From Cubamyces lactineus (lineage: Eukaryota > Basidiomycota > Agaricomycetes > Polyporales > Polyporaceae), in contig JACDTU010000012.1 of assembly GCA_022376465.1 (NCBI GenBank), forward strand, positions 806,001-870,000: a stretch of 64,000 nt of DNA, given 5' to 3'. Each line of letters begins with the position of its first letter. Position 1 is the stretch's first letter. Below the pieces are notes generated by a model, which saw nothing but the letters and a program-made list of their open reading frames with translations, was not told where the DNA came from and searched no databases. Below are positions 33,208-43,698 of this stretch, in pieces. The translations under genes and the position numbers were made by a program.

Positions 33208-35996
33208 TACCCGGTTACATGCAAGTTCAGGACAAAGCCGTCGAAATCAAAGGGCTCATCGACACGGGCGCGGACGCAGTCATCGTCAACAGAAAGATTG
33301 TAGACAAGTACAATCTTCCGACAGTCAGACTACCAAAGACTCTGACTTTTCGGAACGCGGACGATAGCGTCAATAGTATGGGAACTATTACCCATTGGGT
33401 GGAAGGAACTTTCAATCTCCAAGGAAAGAAACTTCCAACCAATTGGTATGTTGCCGACATTGGACGGGACGATGTCCTATTTGGCATGCCATGGATTCGC
33501 AGATATAATCCTAATATCGACTGGGAAAGTGGCCGAGTCACTTTCAAGCCGGATATTATCAAGAAGGAACAGCGAATTCATAAATACCAATGCAAACACG
33601 ACCCACCCGAGGGAATGCTATGGAATTTCCCAGTCAAGCCTCTAAATCAAGACTTGGTTGTCTCATTTGTGCATGCTCTGCCAGATGAGGACGATGAAGA
33701 CCCAGACTCCGACAGACTTACGTTCAATCCTTCGAGGACCATTGAACAATGGTATCGCAAGAAGAAAATTCGAAAGATTAATAAGTCCACGGAGATCGCT
33801 ATAGCAGCGAAGAAGGACCAGGAGGAAAAGACCTTGGACGAAATCCTGCCGGATTTTGTAAAGGACTATCGACAGGTCTTTGAGAAGAAGGCAGCAAGTA
33901 GATTTCCACCCTCGAGACCATGGGACCACGCAATCGAATTCAAGAAGGACTTCGATTATAACACCAAAGGTTCATGGAGGAAGATCTACCCGTTGACTTA
34001 CACGGAACGTGAAGAACTCGACAAGTTCATTGCAGAAAATCTCGAGAAAGGATACATTCGAAAATCCAAGTCTCCCTTAGCCTCGCCATTTTTCTTTGTC
34101 ACCAAGAAAGATGGGAGTCTTCGACCGGTTCAAGATTACCGGGCTCTTAATGAGGGAACAGTGAAAAACGCATACCCTTTGCCGCTCATTAGTGACATTA
34201 TTGACCGGCTGAAGGGGGCCACAATATTCACCAAACTTGATGTGCGAGCAGGATACAATAATGTTCACATCAAGGAGGGTGATGAGTGGAAAGCTGCGTT
34301 TATTACACCAAGTGGATTGTTCGAACCAACGGTCATGTTTTTTGGATTGTGCAATGCACCGGCAACATTCCAAAACATGATGAACGACATCTTTCGAGAT
34401 ATGCTCCAGGAAGGATGGATGGTCATTTACATGGATGACATCCTAATATTCTCGAACAACGTCAAAGAACATCATGAAAAAACAAGGAGAGCCTTACAAC
34501 GGCTCCAAGATAGCGATTTATTCCTCAAGGCGGAAAAATGTGAATTGGATAGGCAAGAAGTCGAATTCTTAGGGTCAATCATCCGGCCAGGAGTAGTCGC
34601 TATGGATCCCATTTAACTGAAGGCAATTGTTGAGTGGGAGCCACCGAAGACAGTCAAGCAAGTCCAAGCATTCCTAGGGTTCGGGAATTTTACCGACGAT
34701 TCATTCGGAATTATTCCAAGATAGTTTGACCCCTCACAGAATTAACAAAGAAGGACAAGCCCTTTGTGTGGTCTCAAGATTGTCAAGAAGCATTTGAGAC
34801 ACTCAAGAAACGGTTTACGGAAGAACCGATCCTGCAAATCCCGGATCCGGAGAAACCGTTTCAAATAGAGTGTGATGCATCCAAGGTCGCAACAGGTGCT
34901 GTACTATGACAGCAAGGAGAAGATGGATGATGGCATCCATGTGCCTATTTGTCCAAATCTTTCACTCCTGCGGAACCGAACTATCAGATTTATGATAGAG
35001 AATTGTTAGCCATTGTTCGAGCTCTCGAAGCATGGCAACATTTTCTACAGGGATCCCCTCATCCTGTGGAAATTCTCTCAGATCACAAAAATCTGACGTA
35101 TTTCTGTACGGCGCAGAAGTTAAATCGTAGACAAGCTCGATGGCATTTATTCCTCTCGGAATTCAACATTGCAATCAAGCATCAACCTGGAAAATCCCTC
35201 ACTCAAGCAGACGCCCTTTCTCGGAGATCAGGGCATGACGGGGGGGAAAATGACAACAAGGACGTTGTTGTCCTAGGATCAGAATTGTTTGTCAAGGCTA
35301 TCAATGTCGAGCTTCAAGAGCGCATTAGGGATAGCAAACTACGGGATACCTCGGTAGTGGAGTACATTACTCTAAAAGGAAAGGCTACCAAACGCCCGGA
35401 GTTTGGCAAACCAGAAGATTGGTCCGACGATGATGGAATACTTCTGTACAAGAACAGAGTATATATTCCACCAGATAATCAGTTGTACCATGATATAGTC
35501 AAGTTGTATCATGATGCGCCGATTATGGGACACCCAGGAGTCCAGAAGACCTACAATTTGGTTAAACGGGAATATATGTGGCCAGGCATGCGAAAATTCA
35601 TCACGCAATATGTCAAGGGTTGCGCAGCTTGTCAAACATGCAAGGTCAATACACATCCCCTCAAACCAGGTTTAATTCCCATTCAACACAGTGGGGATAC
35701 TAGGCCTTTCCGGACGATCACCATGGATTATATCACCGATTTACCAGAGTCGGATGGGTTCAATGCCATCCAAGTGGTAGTCGATCATGATGTATCCAAG
35801 GCAGCGGTATTCTCTCCCTGCACAAAGAATATTACGGCTGAAGGAGCCATGGATATTCTGCAAAGAGATGTATATCGCAGGTTCGGATTACCCGCAAAGA
35901 TTATCTCGGATCGAGGACCGCAATTCATCTCCAAGGCATTCAAAGAATTACACAACAGCCTAGGAATCGAAACTGCGCTCAGTACGGCCTATCATC
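33208..35996 (+). pseudogene. B2 pol: protease, RT, RNase H, first part of integrase
   Basis: Protease box LIDTGADAVIV (about 33258), RT with [21 protein letters not shown] and [11 protein letters not shown] (about 34430), then a stop TAA at 34614-34616 where C has Lys. A 1-nt deletion near 34690 and TGA codons near 34728 and 34906 (CGA-to-TGA type) follow. From 34949 the frame is open again: RNase H (DRELLAIVRALEAW), the HHCC finger (HDAPIMGHPG ... CAACQTCK) and the integrase Asp residues (TMDYITDLP, SDRGPQFIS). F interrupts it at 35996; the gene resumes at 43699. Confidence 0.9.
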
Positions 35997-36433
35997 TGTT
36001 ACGACGAGCCTAGATCGGTCACAGCGAGCGACGTCCTAGGGATCGGACCAGAGGTCTCCAGTAGTTCGAGTCGAGTAGAGGTTCAGAGGAATAGGCAATG
36101 GATAACCAGGTCGAGCTGAGGATCCCGAGTGGATCCTCTGGTCTTAAATACAGGAAGAGAGACATGGACACGTCAGCGCCACGTAGGCGCCACGTACCGT
36201 GAGAGTCCAGTATAACTGCGTAGAGTCAGGGCTGGGAGTACAGATGATGTGGCGATGACGTGGCGGAAGGTGATAGGGTAGTAATACAACAGCCGTGTGA
36301 ACCGGTGGGAAAGGGTGACGTGGCATGGGAAAGGGTGACGTGGCATGGGAAAGGATGACATGGCATAACGGAGGCACGAGGGAGAGAGAGGAAAAGGAAA
36401 CTGGGTGACCGTGACACAGTGAGCGTCGTAACA
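35997..36433 (-). repeat. 3' LTR of F
   Basis: TGTTACGACGAGCC ... CGTCGTAACA, 437 bp, nearly identical to 43257-43693. The third tandem unit carries TGACATGGC in place of TGACGTGGC. Confidence 0.95.
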
Positions 36434-36482
36434 TTACCCCCTTCGTATGCTTCTACGCTGTTCCATCAGCGGAATATCCAGC

Positions 36483-37517
36483 TCAACTCGTAAACTGCTC
36501 GTCCATGTCTTCTGGGCGCAGAGGGCACTCCCACGGGTGATGGCCAGGGGCGGTGGCGCGACACCAGACACATCGCCAGTCTCTGCACCACAGGTACTCG
36601 TGATCGGGCGACCCACAGACTAGGCAGCTGCGGCCAATAGGGTGGAGGGACGGCGGGGACTCAGGTCGGGCTGGCGAAGCGTCCATTGGGGCGGGCGAGG
36701 TGTCTCTTCGAGTTCTTACGTTACGCTCGTTGGGGGATGGATCACGGGGCCGACGGCTTCCTGCGGAGACTCTGGTGTGGAACAAGGGCAGATAGGTCCC
36801 TTGGCGTCGGGCTTCGCCGGGTACTCTTCTTGCCGCAGCTGGGAGTTCTCCGGGAGGTGGGGCCGCGTCGTTGATGACCGAGGCCAGTGGTGCCATCCTT
36901 GCACGGAATGCGGGGAGTTCAAATGTTTGTATGAGGAAGTTCCTCCATGTGCGCGTGGTCCGGGCGAGCCGTCGAGTGGTGTTCAAAGAGTGTCTTGCCA
37001 ACCTCCGTAACTCGTGGGCATGGTGCCCGACGTTTTCGAGGGCGCGCGCCTGCCGTTCTGCGATGTCGTAGTCCGAGACTTGCCGTTGCTCCTCTTCTTC
37101 ACCAAACGCCTCATGAAGAGCGTCTAGAGCGTCCTCTGCGATGTCAGCTGCGTCAACAAGGTTCCTTTCCAGTGCGTCCAGTTCCCGTTGCTCGTTGTAG
37201 AGGCATCGATATTCTCTAAGGAAGTACTGCAAGCCTCGCTCGGTGGCATTGACGACCGGGGTAGGGTTGGTGAGGAGCGCACGGAGCAACTGGTTGACGT
37301 CGGGGTGCCGGGAGTGGTCTACCAGATGAGAGTCTTCGACACCGACCGTGCTGAGGTCCGACGTCGAGGAGGCGGGCGATGGTGACCTAGAGGTGTATTC
37401 CGGTGGGGGCGACGAGAGGCGTCTGGCGAGTGGGGGAGGAATGGGTAGCGGCTGTTGGTTTTCCTGGTCGCTTGCATTGTCGTCAGCGACTTGGGTGCTA
37501 TAGAGGGGGCGGCCCAT
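36483..37517 (-). CDS. F ORF5: acidic protein with two C-terminal zinc knuckles
   Basis: 344 codons from ATG 37517 (MGRPLYSTQVADD); the frame is open further up to 37664, but this ATG sits 1 nt after the previous ORF. N-terminal Pro/Ser-rich part, central helical region (YFLREYRCLYNEQRELDALE, NTTRRLARTTRTWRNFLIQ), Arg-rich linker, then CLVCGSPDHEYLWC (Cys298, Cys301, His306, Cys311) and a second Cys316/Cys319/His326/Cys331 set. It lies where retroviruses keep env, but is not env-like. Knuckles suggest RNA or DNA binding. Similar post-pol proteins are not known to me. Confidence 0.75.
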   Translation of the reverse strand: MGRPLYSTQVADDNASDQENQQPLPIPPPLARRLSSPPPEYTSRSPSPASSTSDLSTVGVEDSHLVDHSRHPDVNQLLRALLTNPTPVVNATERGLQYFLREYRCLYNEQRELDALERNLVDAADIAEDALDALHEAFGEEEEQRQVSDYDIAERQARALENVGHHAHELRRLARHSLNTTRRLARTTRTWRNFLIQTFELPAFRARMAPLASVINDAAPPPGELPAAARRVPGEARRQGTYLPLFHTRVSAGSRRPRDPSPNERNVRTRRDTSPAPMDASPARPESPPSLHPIGRSCLVCGSPDHEYLWCRDWRCVWCRATAPGHHPWECPLRPEDMDEQFTS

Positions 37518-37518
37518 T

Positions 37519-37707
37519 CTACTCGTCCCAGCTGGAGTTATTGAGGGTGCGGTCGGCCTGGTCAAGCTTGTCGTTTGCGGGGTCGAGAGGGTCACGGTGT
37601 TCGAGAGCAATTTCGAGGATGTTGATGGAGAGGCGCAGGTGAGTGGCGATGAAGGCAAGGGCAAGGAGGTAGCCGAGGGTCATGCAGGTGAAGAGCGCGA
37701 TGATCAT
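37519..37707 (-). CDS. F ORF4: 62-residue single-pass membrane protein
   Basis: ATG at 37707, 5 nt after the ORF3 stop. The first 25 residues form one hydrophobic helix (MIIALFTCMTLGYLLALAFI), followed by a charged helical tail (EIALEHRDPLDPANDKLDQ). Ends TAG, then one base, then the ORF5 ATG. Small, but the compact spacing and membrane profile repeat in two neighbouring ORFs. Confidence 0.55.
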   Translation of the reverse strand: MIIALFTCMTLGYLLALAFIATHLRLSINILEIALEHRDPLDPANDKLDQADRTLNNSSWDE

Positions 37708-37712
37708 GGGCT

Positions 37713-37871
37713 TCACGATCCCCACGCTGATCGGGATGGGTAGTCACGGCTGTGGAGAGTGTGCTCGATGATGCGGTTGAAGAGGTCGCGGAGGATATAC
37801 CAGAGAAAGAGGAGGGTGATGGCGAGGAGGGTGAGGCAGTAGATGGCGAAGAGGATGGCGAGAGAGAGCAT
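37713..37871 (-). CDS. F ORF3: 52-residue single-pass membrane protein
   Basis: ATG at 37871 lies 6 nt after the pol stop (37880-37878). One strongly hydrophobic segment of about 24 residues (MLSLAILFAIYCLTLLAITL), then RDLFNRIIEH and a short basic tail. With ORF4 it forms a pair of tiny Leu-rich membrane ORFs between pol and the zinc-knuckle ORF. Confidence 0.5.
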   Translation of the reverse strand: MLSLAILFAIYCLTLLAITLLFLWYILRDLFNRIIEHTLHSRDYPSRSAWGS

Positions 37872-37877
37872 TGCAGA

Positions 37878-40800
37878 TTACAGCAGCTTCTTCGCCCTTT
37901 TATACCGCTGGAGGATTTCTTTGGCGTTCGGAATTAGAGCGGACTCGGGTTCCCATGTGTTCTCGGCGCTGGAGTAGCCTTTCCACTTGATTTGGTAGCG
38001 GATTCCGCCTCGTGTGGTCTTGTGTCCGACGATCGCTTTGACCTCATATTCTTCTTCTCCGTCGATAAGGTCAGGTGGTGGCCTCGTGTAGTTCGGTCCG
38101 TGGGTGTCGTTTTCCTTGTATGGGGTGAGGAAGCATGCGTGGAACACGGGGTGTACCTTCCAGTGTTTCGGCAGCTCCAGCCGATAGGTCACGGGTCCAA
38201 GTACTTCGGTGATGACAAAGGGGCCTTCTCGTTTGGGTGCGAGTTTCCGGGATGCGTAAGCGAGCTTGAGGTTCTTCCCTTCGAGCCAGACCTTCTGTCC
38301 TTTCTTGAATTGGACGAACTTTCCCTTGAACCTGTCACGTATGACGTGTCGGGCTAGCTCGTGGGCTGCTAGGGCTTCGTCTCGGGCCTTCTGGAGGTTC
38401 ACTAGCCGTTCTTGTACTGTCGGGGTGTTGGTCTTGGGGTATGCGATAGGAATCAGTGTCGGTTCGTACCCCATCATGAGGTAGAATGGTGATGCATTCC
38501 GTGCTGAGTGGGTCCGTTGATTGTGTGCGACTTCTGCGTCGACAAGGTGTTCCGCCCATTCGTCTGGTTGGCCTTCGCAGAATATCCTGAGGTAGACTTC
38601 CAGTTCTTGATTCACTCGTTCAGTTTGTCCGTCGGTCTGCGGGTGATATGCGGTAGACGGGGAAAGGGTGATGCCTAAGAGTCTTCCTAGTTCGCGAGTG
38701 ACGTTGGATACGAATTGTGGCCCTCGGTCGGATATGATCTTGCTGGGTAGTCCAAAGTGTCGGTAGACATGCCGGTGGTAAAGCGCCGCTGTGCCGATTG
38801 CGTCGATCGTCTTCTTGCATGGTGCGAAAATCACCCCCTTCGTAAGGCCATGGTCGACCACGACCAGAATACTATCGTAGCCGTGGGATTCGGGGAGATC
38901 GGTGATGAGATCCATCGTGACGTTCTGGAATGGCCGGGTAACATCGTCAGCGGGGATTGGTTGCGGGGGCGGGGTGGTCGGGTGTGTGTTTGGCTTGTTC
39001 TGCTGGCATGTGGCACAGCCTTCGACGTATCGGGATACCATGGCATGCATGCCGGGCCACCAGTATGACCGCCGTATCAGTTCTAGAGTCTTGAATTTCC
39101 CAGGGTGTCCGGCTGCCGGGGAGTCGTGGTGTTGACTGATCAGGTCTCGTCGCAGGGCTTCGTCGGCCGGTACGTAGCATTGGTTCTTGTAGAAGATTAA
39201 GCCATCTCGTTCTTGCCAATCGGTGAGCGCACTTCTGATCGGGGGTGGTCCGTCGTGTTGGATAGCAGCAAGTGCGTCGCAAAAGAGTCTGTCTTGCGTG
39301 GCCAAGTGTCGGAACCTCGGTGCCAGTCGGGTGTCCACTAGTCGTACGAAGAGGTTGTCAGGTAGCATGGTTCGTTCAGTATTGTCGTCTTCTGATCCTT
39401 GTCGGTGATCGGGTCTTCGGGATAGCGCGTCCGATTGTACCATTGCCGTGCCGGGGGTATGTACGAGTTGGATGTCGAACTGGGAGAGAAAGAGGGCCCA
39501 TCGTGCTTGTCGTCTGTTCAGTTGTTGCGGGTTGCGCCAGTAGGTGAGGTTCTTGTGGTCGGATAGGATCGTAACCGGGTGCCCTGATCCTTCGAGGTAG
39601 TGTCGCCAGGCCTTCAGGGCTCGAATGATGCCAAGTAGTTCTCGGTCATAGATTTCGTAGTTCCGTTCCGCTTCGGTGAATCCTTCGGATAGATACGCGC
39701 ACGGGTGCAGGTCGCCGTTGGCGTCTCGTTGTTGGAGTACTGCCCCTGTGGCCCATTGCGAGGCGTCAGATTCGACGACAAAAGGTTTGCTAATGTCGGG
39801 CATTTGCAGCACGGGGGCCGTCGCGAATCGTTGCTTCAGCATGTCGAAGGCCTTCTGGCATTCCGTTGTCCATTCCCATTTGGCGTCTTTCTTGGTGAGC
39901 GCGTTGAGCGGTCGCGCGATCTCCGAGAAGTGGTCGATGAATCGTCGGTAAAAGTTGCCGAATCCAAGGAATGATCGAACGTCCTTGACGGTTGTCGGTT
40001 CTGGCCAGTCGAGTATTCCCTTTATCTTGATAGGGTCCATGGAGATCCGGTTCTCGCTGATGATCATTCCAAGATACTCCACTTCTGGTGCGTCGAATAT
40101 GCACTTCTCTAGCTTGAGGTAGAGGTCGTGTTCTTTGAGTCGTTCCAGGACACGTAAGGTCCTTCTTCGGTGTTCGTCCAGGTCTGCCGAAAAGATCAGT
40201 ATGTCGTCCATGTAAATCACTACCCATCCTTCGTCGATCATGTCTGCGAAGATCGCGTTCATCATAGCTTGAAAAGCCGAGGGGGAGTTCCGCAGTCCAA
40301 AGAACATGACCATTGGTTCGTATAGCCCTTTGCTGGTTCGGAAGGCGGCCTTCCATTGATCACCGTCCTTGATACGGACGTTGTTGTATCCCGATCGGAG
40401 GTCCAGTTTGGAGAAAACCTTCGCTCCGCGCAGCTTGTCGACCAATTCTGATATGAGCGGTAGTGGGTATTTGTTGGGGACGGTTCCTTCGTTGAGGTAT
40501 CGATAATCTTGGCAGGGTCGTAGTGTTCCGTCTTTCTTGCCGACGAAGAAGAATGGGGATGCCATCGGCGAGTTCGAGGGTCGGATGTAGCCTTTTCGTA
40601 GGTTCTCCCGGATGAATTCTTCCTCGGCTTCGAGTTCCTTGGTCGTGAGTTGATATCGCTTGAAGTCCTTCGGGGTAAAGCCTTCCTTGAGTTCAATGGC
40701 CAGGTCCCAGGGTCGTGATGGTGGGAATCGTTCGGACGCCTTCTTTTCAAAGATGGCGGCATATCCTCGGTACGGTTCGGGGAGCATCTCTTCGAAAGTC

Positions 40801-41731
40801 TTCTTCTCTTCCTGTGCTTGGTGCTGTTGTGCGAGTGCCATTGCGGGGTTGACCTTTGCTCGGATCCAGACGTTGGCTGCAATTGCAAATCGAAGTCCTT
40901 GTGGGGCTCGTCAGATTCTTCCGATGGTGGGTCCAGGTCCAATCTTCGTGGGTTCGTAGTCGTGTTCCGTGGTGAGGGGGGATCCGGGTCGAGGCATATC
41001 TCCGTGCCATTCTGTCGCGTGCGGTGTTATCATGGCTTCGTGTTCTCCGCGAAGATAAGCTATCAGCAGATCTTGGTCATTGGGTTCTTCTTCCGGGTGC
41101 ACGTCGGAGAGGGTAACTCGTTCGATGTTCTCGTAGATTGGTTCTTGGGTCGATGCTTCCTCGGTCACGTCTTCGTCTTCTTCCTCTGTTTCTTCGTCCG
41201 GTTCTTCTTCGACTGGCTTGGGTCTTCCGGTGAAGGGGTCTTGATCTGGGAACCACATTGCACGCAGATGTTCCACAATTGTTCGGTTCACCCGGGCGGG
41301 GTCGATGTCAAGGGTCCCTTTCGTGAAGTCGATGTTGGCATTGACGCGCTGCAGCCATGGCAGGCCCAGGATGATTGGTTCCTTTCCTAGCGACGTAATC
41401 AGGAACCGCACAATGTGTCGGTGGCGCCCGGCTTCAATTTCAAGGACTGCGCATTTCTTGATATCGCCTGCTTCATTCCTGGTTCCGTCAGTGTTGTATA
41501 CTCGGATCGGGGCTTTCAGCGATTTGAGCGGGAAGTTGTGCTCTTTCGCAAACCTGTGGTCCATGAATACTTCTCCCGCTCCCGTGTCGATGAGGGCTTT
41601 CGTTTCGACGTTTAGGTCCGCGTGGATAGATAACGGAATTCTCATAGACTGTCGAGAAGTCTGCGCTACTATTACACGGCGGACCTTAGTACGCGGTCGT
41701 GACGTCGAGACACGCCGGTTCTTCAAAAACC
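37878..41731 (-). CDS. pol: F Pol: protease, RT, RNase H, integrase, chromodomain (one in-frame UGA)
   Basis: Open in one frame from the gag slippage site to 37878 except for TGA at 40913-40911. Protease [12 protein letters not shown]; acidic linker; after the UGA, RT ([25 protein letters not shown]), RNase H ([28 protein letters not shown]), HHCC finger ([11 protein letters not shown] ... CATCQQNK), integrase D,D,E ([30 protein letters not shown]) and chromodomain ([17 protein letters not shown]). All catalytic residues are present. The UGA, followed by C, separates protease from RT-integrase and is either a nonsense mutation or a readthrough site. Confidence 0.9.
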
Positions 41732-42724
41732 CTCGTTGGAGAAGCTTGCGAGGATTTCCTTCGCGTCTTGGTCTTCTTCTAGCCCCTTCAGAGCGGTACG
41801 GATCCTTGCTGCGATAAGCTGCTTCTTGTCAGCCGCTTGGCCGTCGATGGATTTGATGTCTTCATCATCGTCGCTCTCGTCTTCTTCGACCTCGGTGATG
41901 CGGGCCTTGGCAGTAGGCTTCGTCTTCTTACGGTCGTTGGTTCTTCTGTTGGGGCACTGCCGCGCTAGATGCCCTATCTGGTGGCAATTGAAGCATCGTC
42001 CTTCTCGGTAGTGCTTCTCACGTTCTTCGGTCGTCATCTTGTCGACATCCATGGCGTCAGGGTCGCGTTCTTGCGGTCGGGGTCTGTACGGCTTGTACGT
42101 AGGTCGGAAGGTCGAGGTCTTCCCGTCGTATGCTCTTCCCAGGTGATACTGCTGTTCGAGAGTGGAGGCTCGGAGGTAGAGTTCGCTGGCATCCTTCGGT
42201 AGGGGGTACATCCCGAAGATCTTCTCTCGAAGGGGACGGTTGAGTCCAGCATAGAAGAAGTCGGCAATGACTTCGAACTCTGTGATTCCGCATCGCGAGA
42301 TGATCGACTTGAACTCGGCAATGTAGTCTTCGACTTTCTTGCTTCCTTGCTTCAGGTTTCGCAGCAGCACACGGGCGCTGGCCTTCTGGTCGATGTCGTC
42401 GAATGCTTCCAGTAGTTGCTTCTTGAAGTCGTCCCATGTTCCGTAGTTGGGTTTGATACGTTCTTCGCCTGGTCTTCGGTTCTTGTTCTGGTCGGCTGCC
42501 TGCCGTTCTACGTCTTCAATGAAGGTGCGGGCCCAGGTTCCGGCGGTGCCCCCGTTCATCAGCATAAGGCAGAAGACGATCTTCATTTCGTCGGTGGCGT
42601 AGGTCTTCTTGTTCATCGTGAGGTAGAGGGAGCATTTCTGCAACCACTCCACTACTTCGCCCCGCTTCCCTGAGAACTCTGGGGGCATCTTGAGCTTGAT
42701 CTCGTTCGTCTTTTCTTCAGCCAT
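41723..42724 (-). CDS. gag: F Gag
   Basis: 333 codons from ATG 42724 in good context (ACGATGG); this is the first AUG I find after the inferred RNA start. Gag core (VEVVEWLQKCSLYL, GTWARTFIEDV, LLEAFDDIDQKASARVLLRNLKQG, YIAEFKSIISRCG, YAGLNRPLREKI), then CCHC knuckle CFNCHQIGHLARQC (about residues 238-251) and an acidic tail. It ends GGT-TTT-TGA, where -1 slippage enters pol. The same frame stays open for 176 codons upstream. Confidence 0.95.
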   Translation of the reverse strand: MAEEKTNEIKLKMPPEFSGKRGEVVEWLQKCSLYLTMNKKTYATDEMKIVFCLMLMNGGTAGTWARTFIEDVERQAADQNKNRRPGEERIKPNYGTWDDFKKQLLEAFDDIDQKASARVLLRNLKQGSKKVEDYIAEFKSIISRCGITEFEVIADFFYAGLNRPLREKIFGMYPLPKDASELYLRASTLEQQYHLGRAYDGKTSTFRPTYKPYRPRPQERDPDAMDVDKMTTEEREKHYREGRCFNCHQIGHLARQCPNRRTNDRKKTKPTAKARITEVEEDESDDDEDIKSIDGQAADKKQLIAARIRTALKGLEEDQDAKEILASFSNEGF

Positions 42725-43252
42725 CGTGGCTTCGGTTCGGCCTTTGGGTTCGTTTGTAGTTCGGTTCGATTCTTCTTGAGGGGTCTTCCCTACGGGTTCT
42801 GGTGCGGCTTCGCTTCCCTCCGGGTCGTGGTCGTCGTTCGAGGTTCTTGTAGCGTTCTCGCTTTCTGGTTCACTCTCCTCGAGTATCTCCGCCTGAGCTG
42901 GTCTGGGAGTAGTGAAGTCTACCGGGGAAGGTTGTTCTGGTTCTGTTCTCGGTTCCGGGGTGGCCGCTGGTTCCTCCGGAAGTTCGTCTCCAAGTGATAT
43001 TTCGCGGTAGCGTCTTCGGTAGTCGGGGTCGATGTCAAGGCAGTTCCGCCAGGTGAGAGGGACTTCGGTGAAGTGCCAGGACTTGTTCTTCCAGAAGACT
43101 TGTTGCCCTTCGTAGTAGACTAGCTTGGCTTCCTTGTCAACCGCAAATTCTTTCGGTATCGACGCCGTGTTGTTCGGTTCGGGGCCGCTCTGTCTTGAGC
43201 GGGTGTCGTGTGTCGAGATCTGGGTAGATCGACGGGTTCTGGTGAGCTCGAC
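42725..43252 (-). other. F leader: AUG-less open extension of gag
   Basis: From just inside the priming site to the gag ATG there is no stop in the gag frame for 176 codons and no ATG in any frame on the minus strand. The implied peptide is protein-like: VYYEGQQVFWKNKSWHF, then Pro/Glu/Ser-rich linkers. A TAG at 43255-43253 closes it on the LTR side. It could be a non-AUG-initiated longer Gag or a former coding region now used as leader. Confidence 0.5.
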
Positions 43253-43254
43253 CT
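43245..43254 (-). other. Self-priming site (PBS) of F
   Basis: AGGTCGAGCT on the minus strand starts 2 nt after the LTR and pairs with AGCTCGACCT in the LTR (complement at 43368-43377), about 34 nt past the TATTTAAG box at 43403-43410. Confidence 0.65.
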
Positions 43255-43256
43255 AA

Positions 43257-43693
43257 TGTTACGACGAGCCTAGATCGGTCACAGCGAGCGACGTCCTAGG
43301 GATCGGACCAGAGGTCTCCAGTAGTTCGAGTCGAGTAGAGGTTCAGAGGAATAGGCAATGGATAACCAGGTCGAGCTGAGGATCCCGAGTGGATCCTCTG
43401 GTCTTAAATACAGGAAGAGAGACATGGACACGTCAGCGCCACGTAGGCGCCACGTACCGTGAGAGTCCAGTATAACTGCGTAGAGTCAGGGCTGGGAGTA
43501 CAGATGATGTGGCGATGACGTGGCGGAAGGTGATAGGGTAGTAATACAACAGCCGTGTGAACCGGTGGGAAAGGGTGACGTGGCATGGGAAAGGGTGACG
43601 TGGCATGGGAAAGGATGACGTGGCATAACGGAGGCACGAGGGAGAGAGAGGAAAAGGAAACTGGGTGACCGTGACACAGTGAGCGTCGTAACA
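43257..43693 (-). repeat. 5' LTR of F
   Basis: 437 bp. On the minus strand: U3 with tandem TGACGTGGC units, TATTTAAG (43403-43410), RNA start region (43377 downward), end CGTAACA. Confidence 0.95.
43565..43626. repeat. Three 20-bp tandem units with TGACGTGGC in the F LTR
   Basis: GGGAAAGGGTGACGTGGCAT repeated three times (third unit GGATGACG). TGACGTGGC is at 43576, 43596 and 43616, with a further copy at 43516 and a TGACGTGT (other strand) near 43430. All lie upstream of the TATA box. The motif is the type bound by bZIP factors. Confidence 0.85.
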
Positions 43694-43698
43694 TCATC

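Larger units (their letters stand above)
35997..43693 (-). mobile_element. Family F Ty3/Gypsy element, youngest copy
   Basis: 7697 bp, minus strand, flanked by TCATC at 35992-35996 and 43694-43698. The two 437-bp LTRs differ at one position that I could see (A at 36360 against G at 43620). Order: 5' LTR, priming site, gag, pol in the -1 frame, two small membrane ORFs, a zinc-knuckle ORF, 3' LTR. Inserted in B2 integrase, whose reading resumes exactly on the far side. Confidence 0.95.

Noticed and set aside
36871..37642. Plus-strand open frames opposite F ORF5
   Set aside because: Mirror frames of the 344-codon zinc-knuckle ORF without start context or motif.
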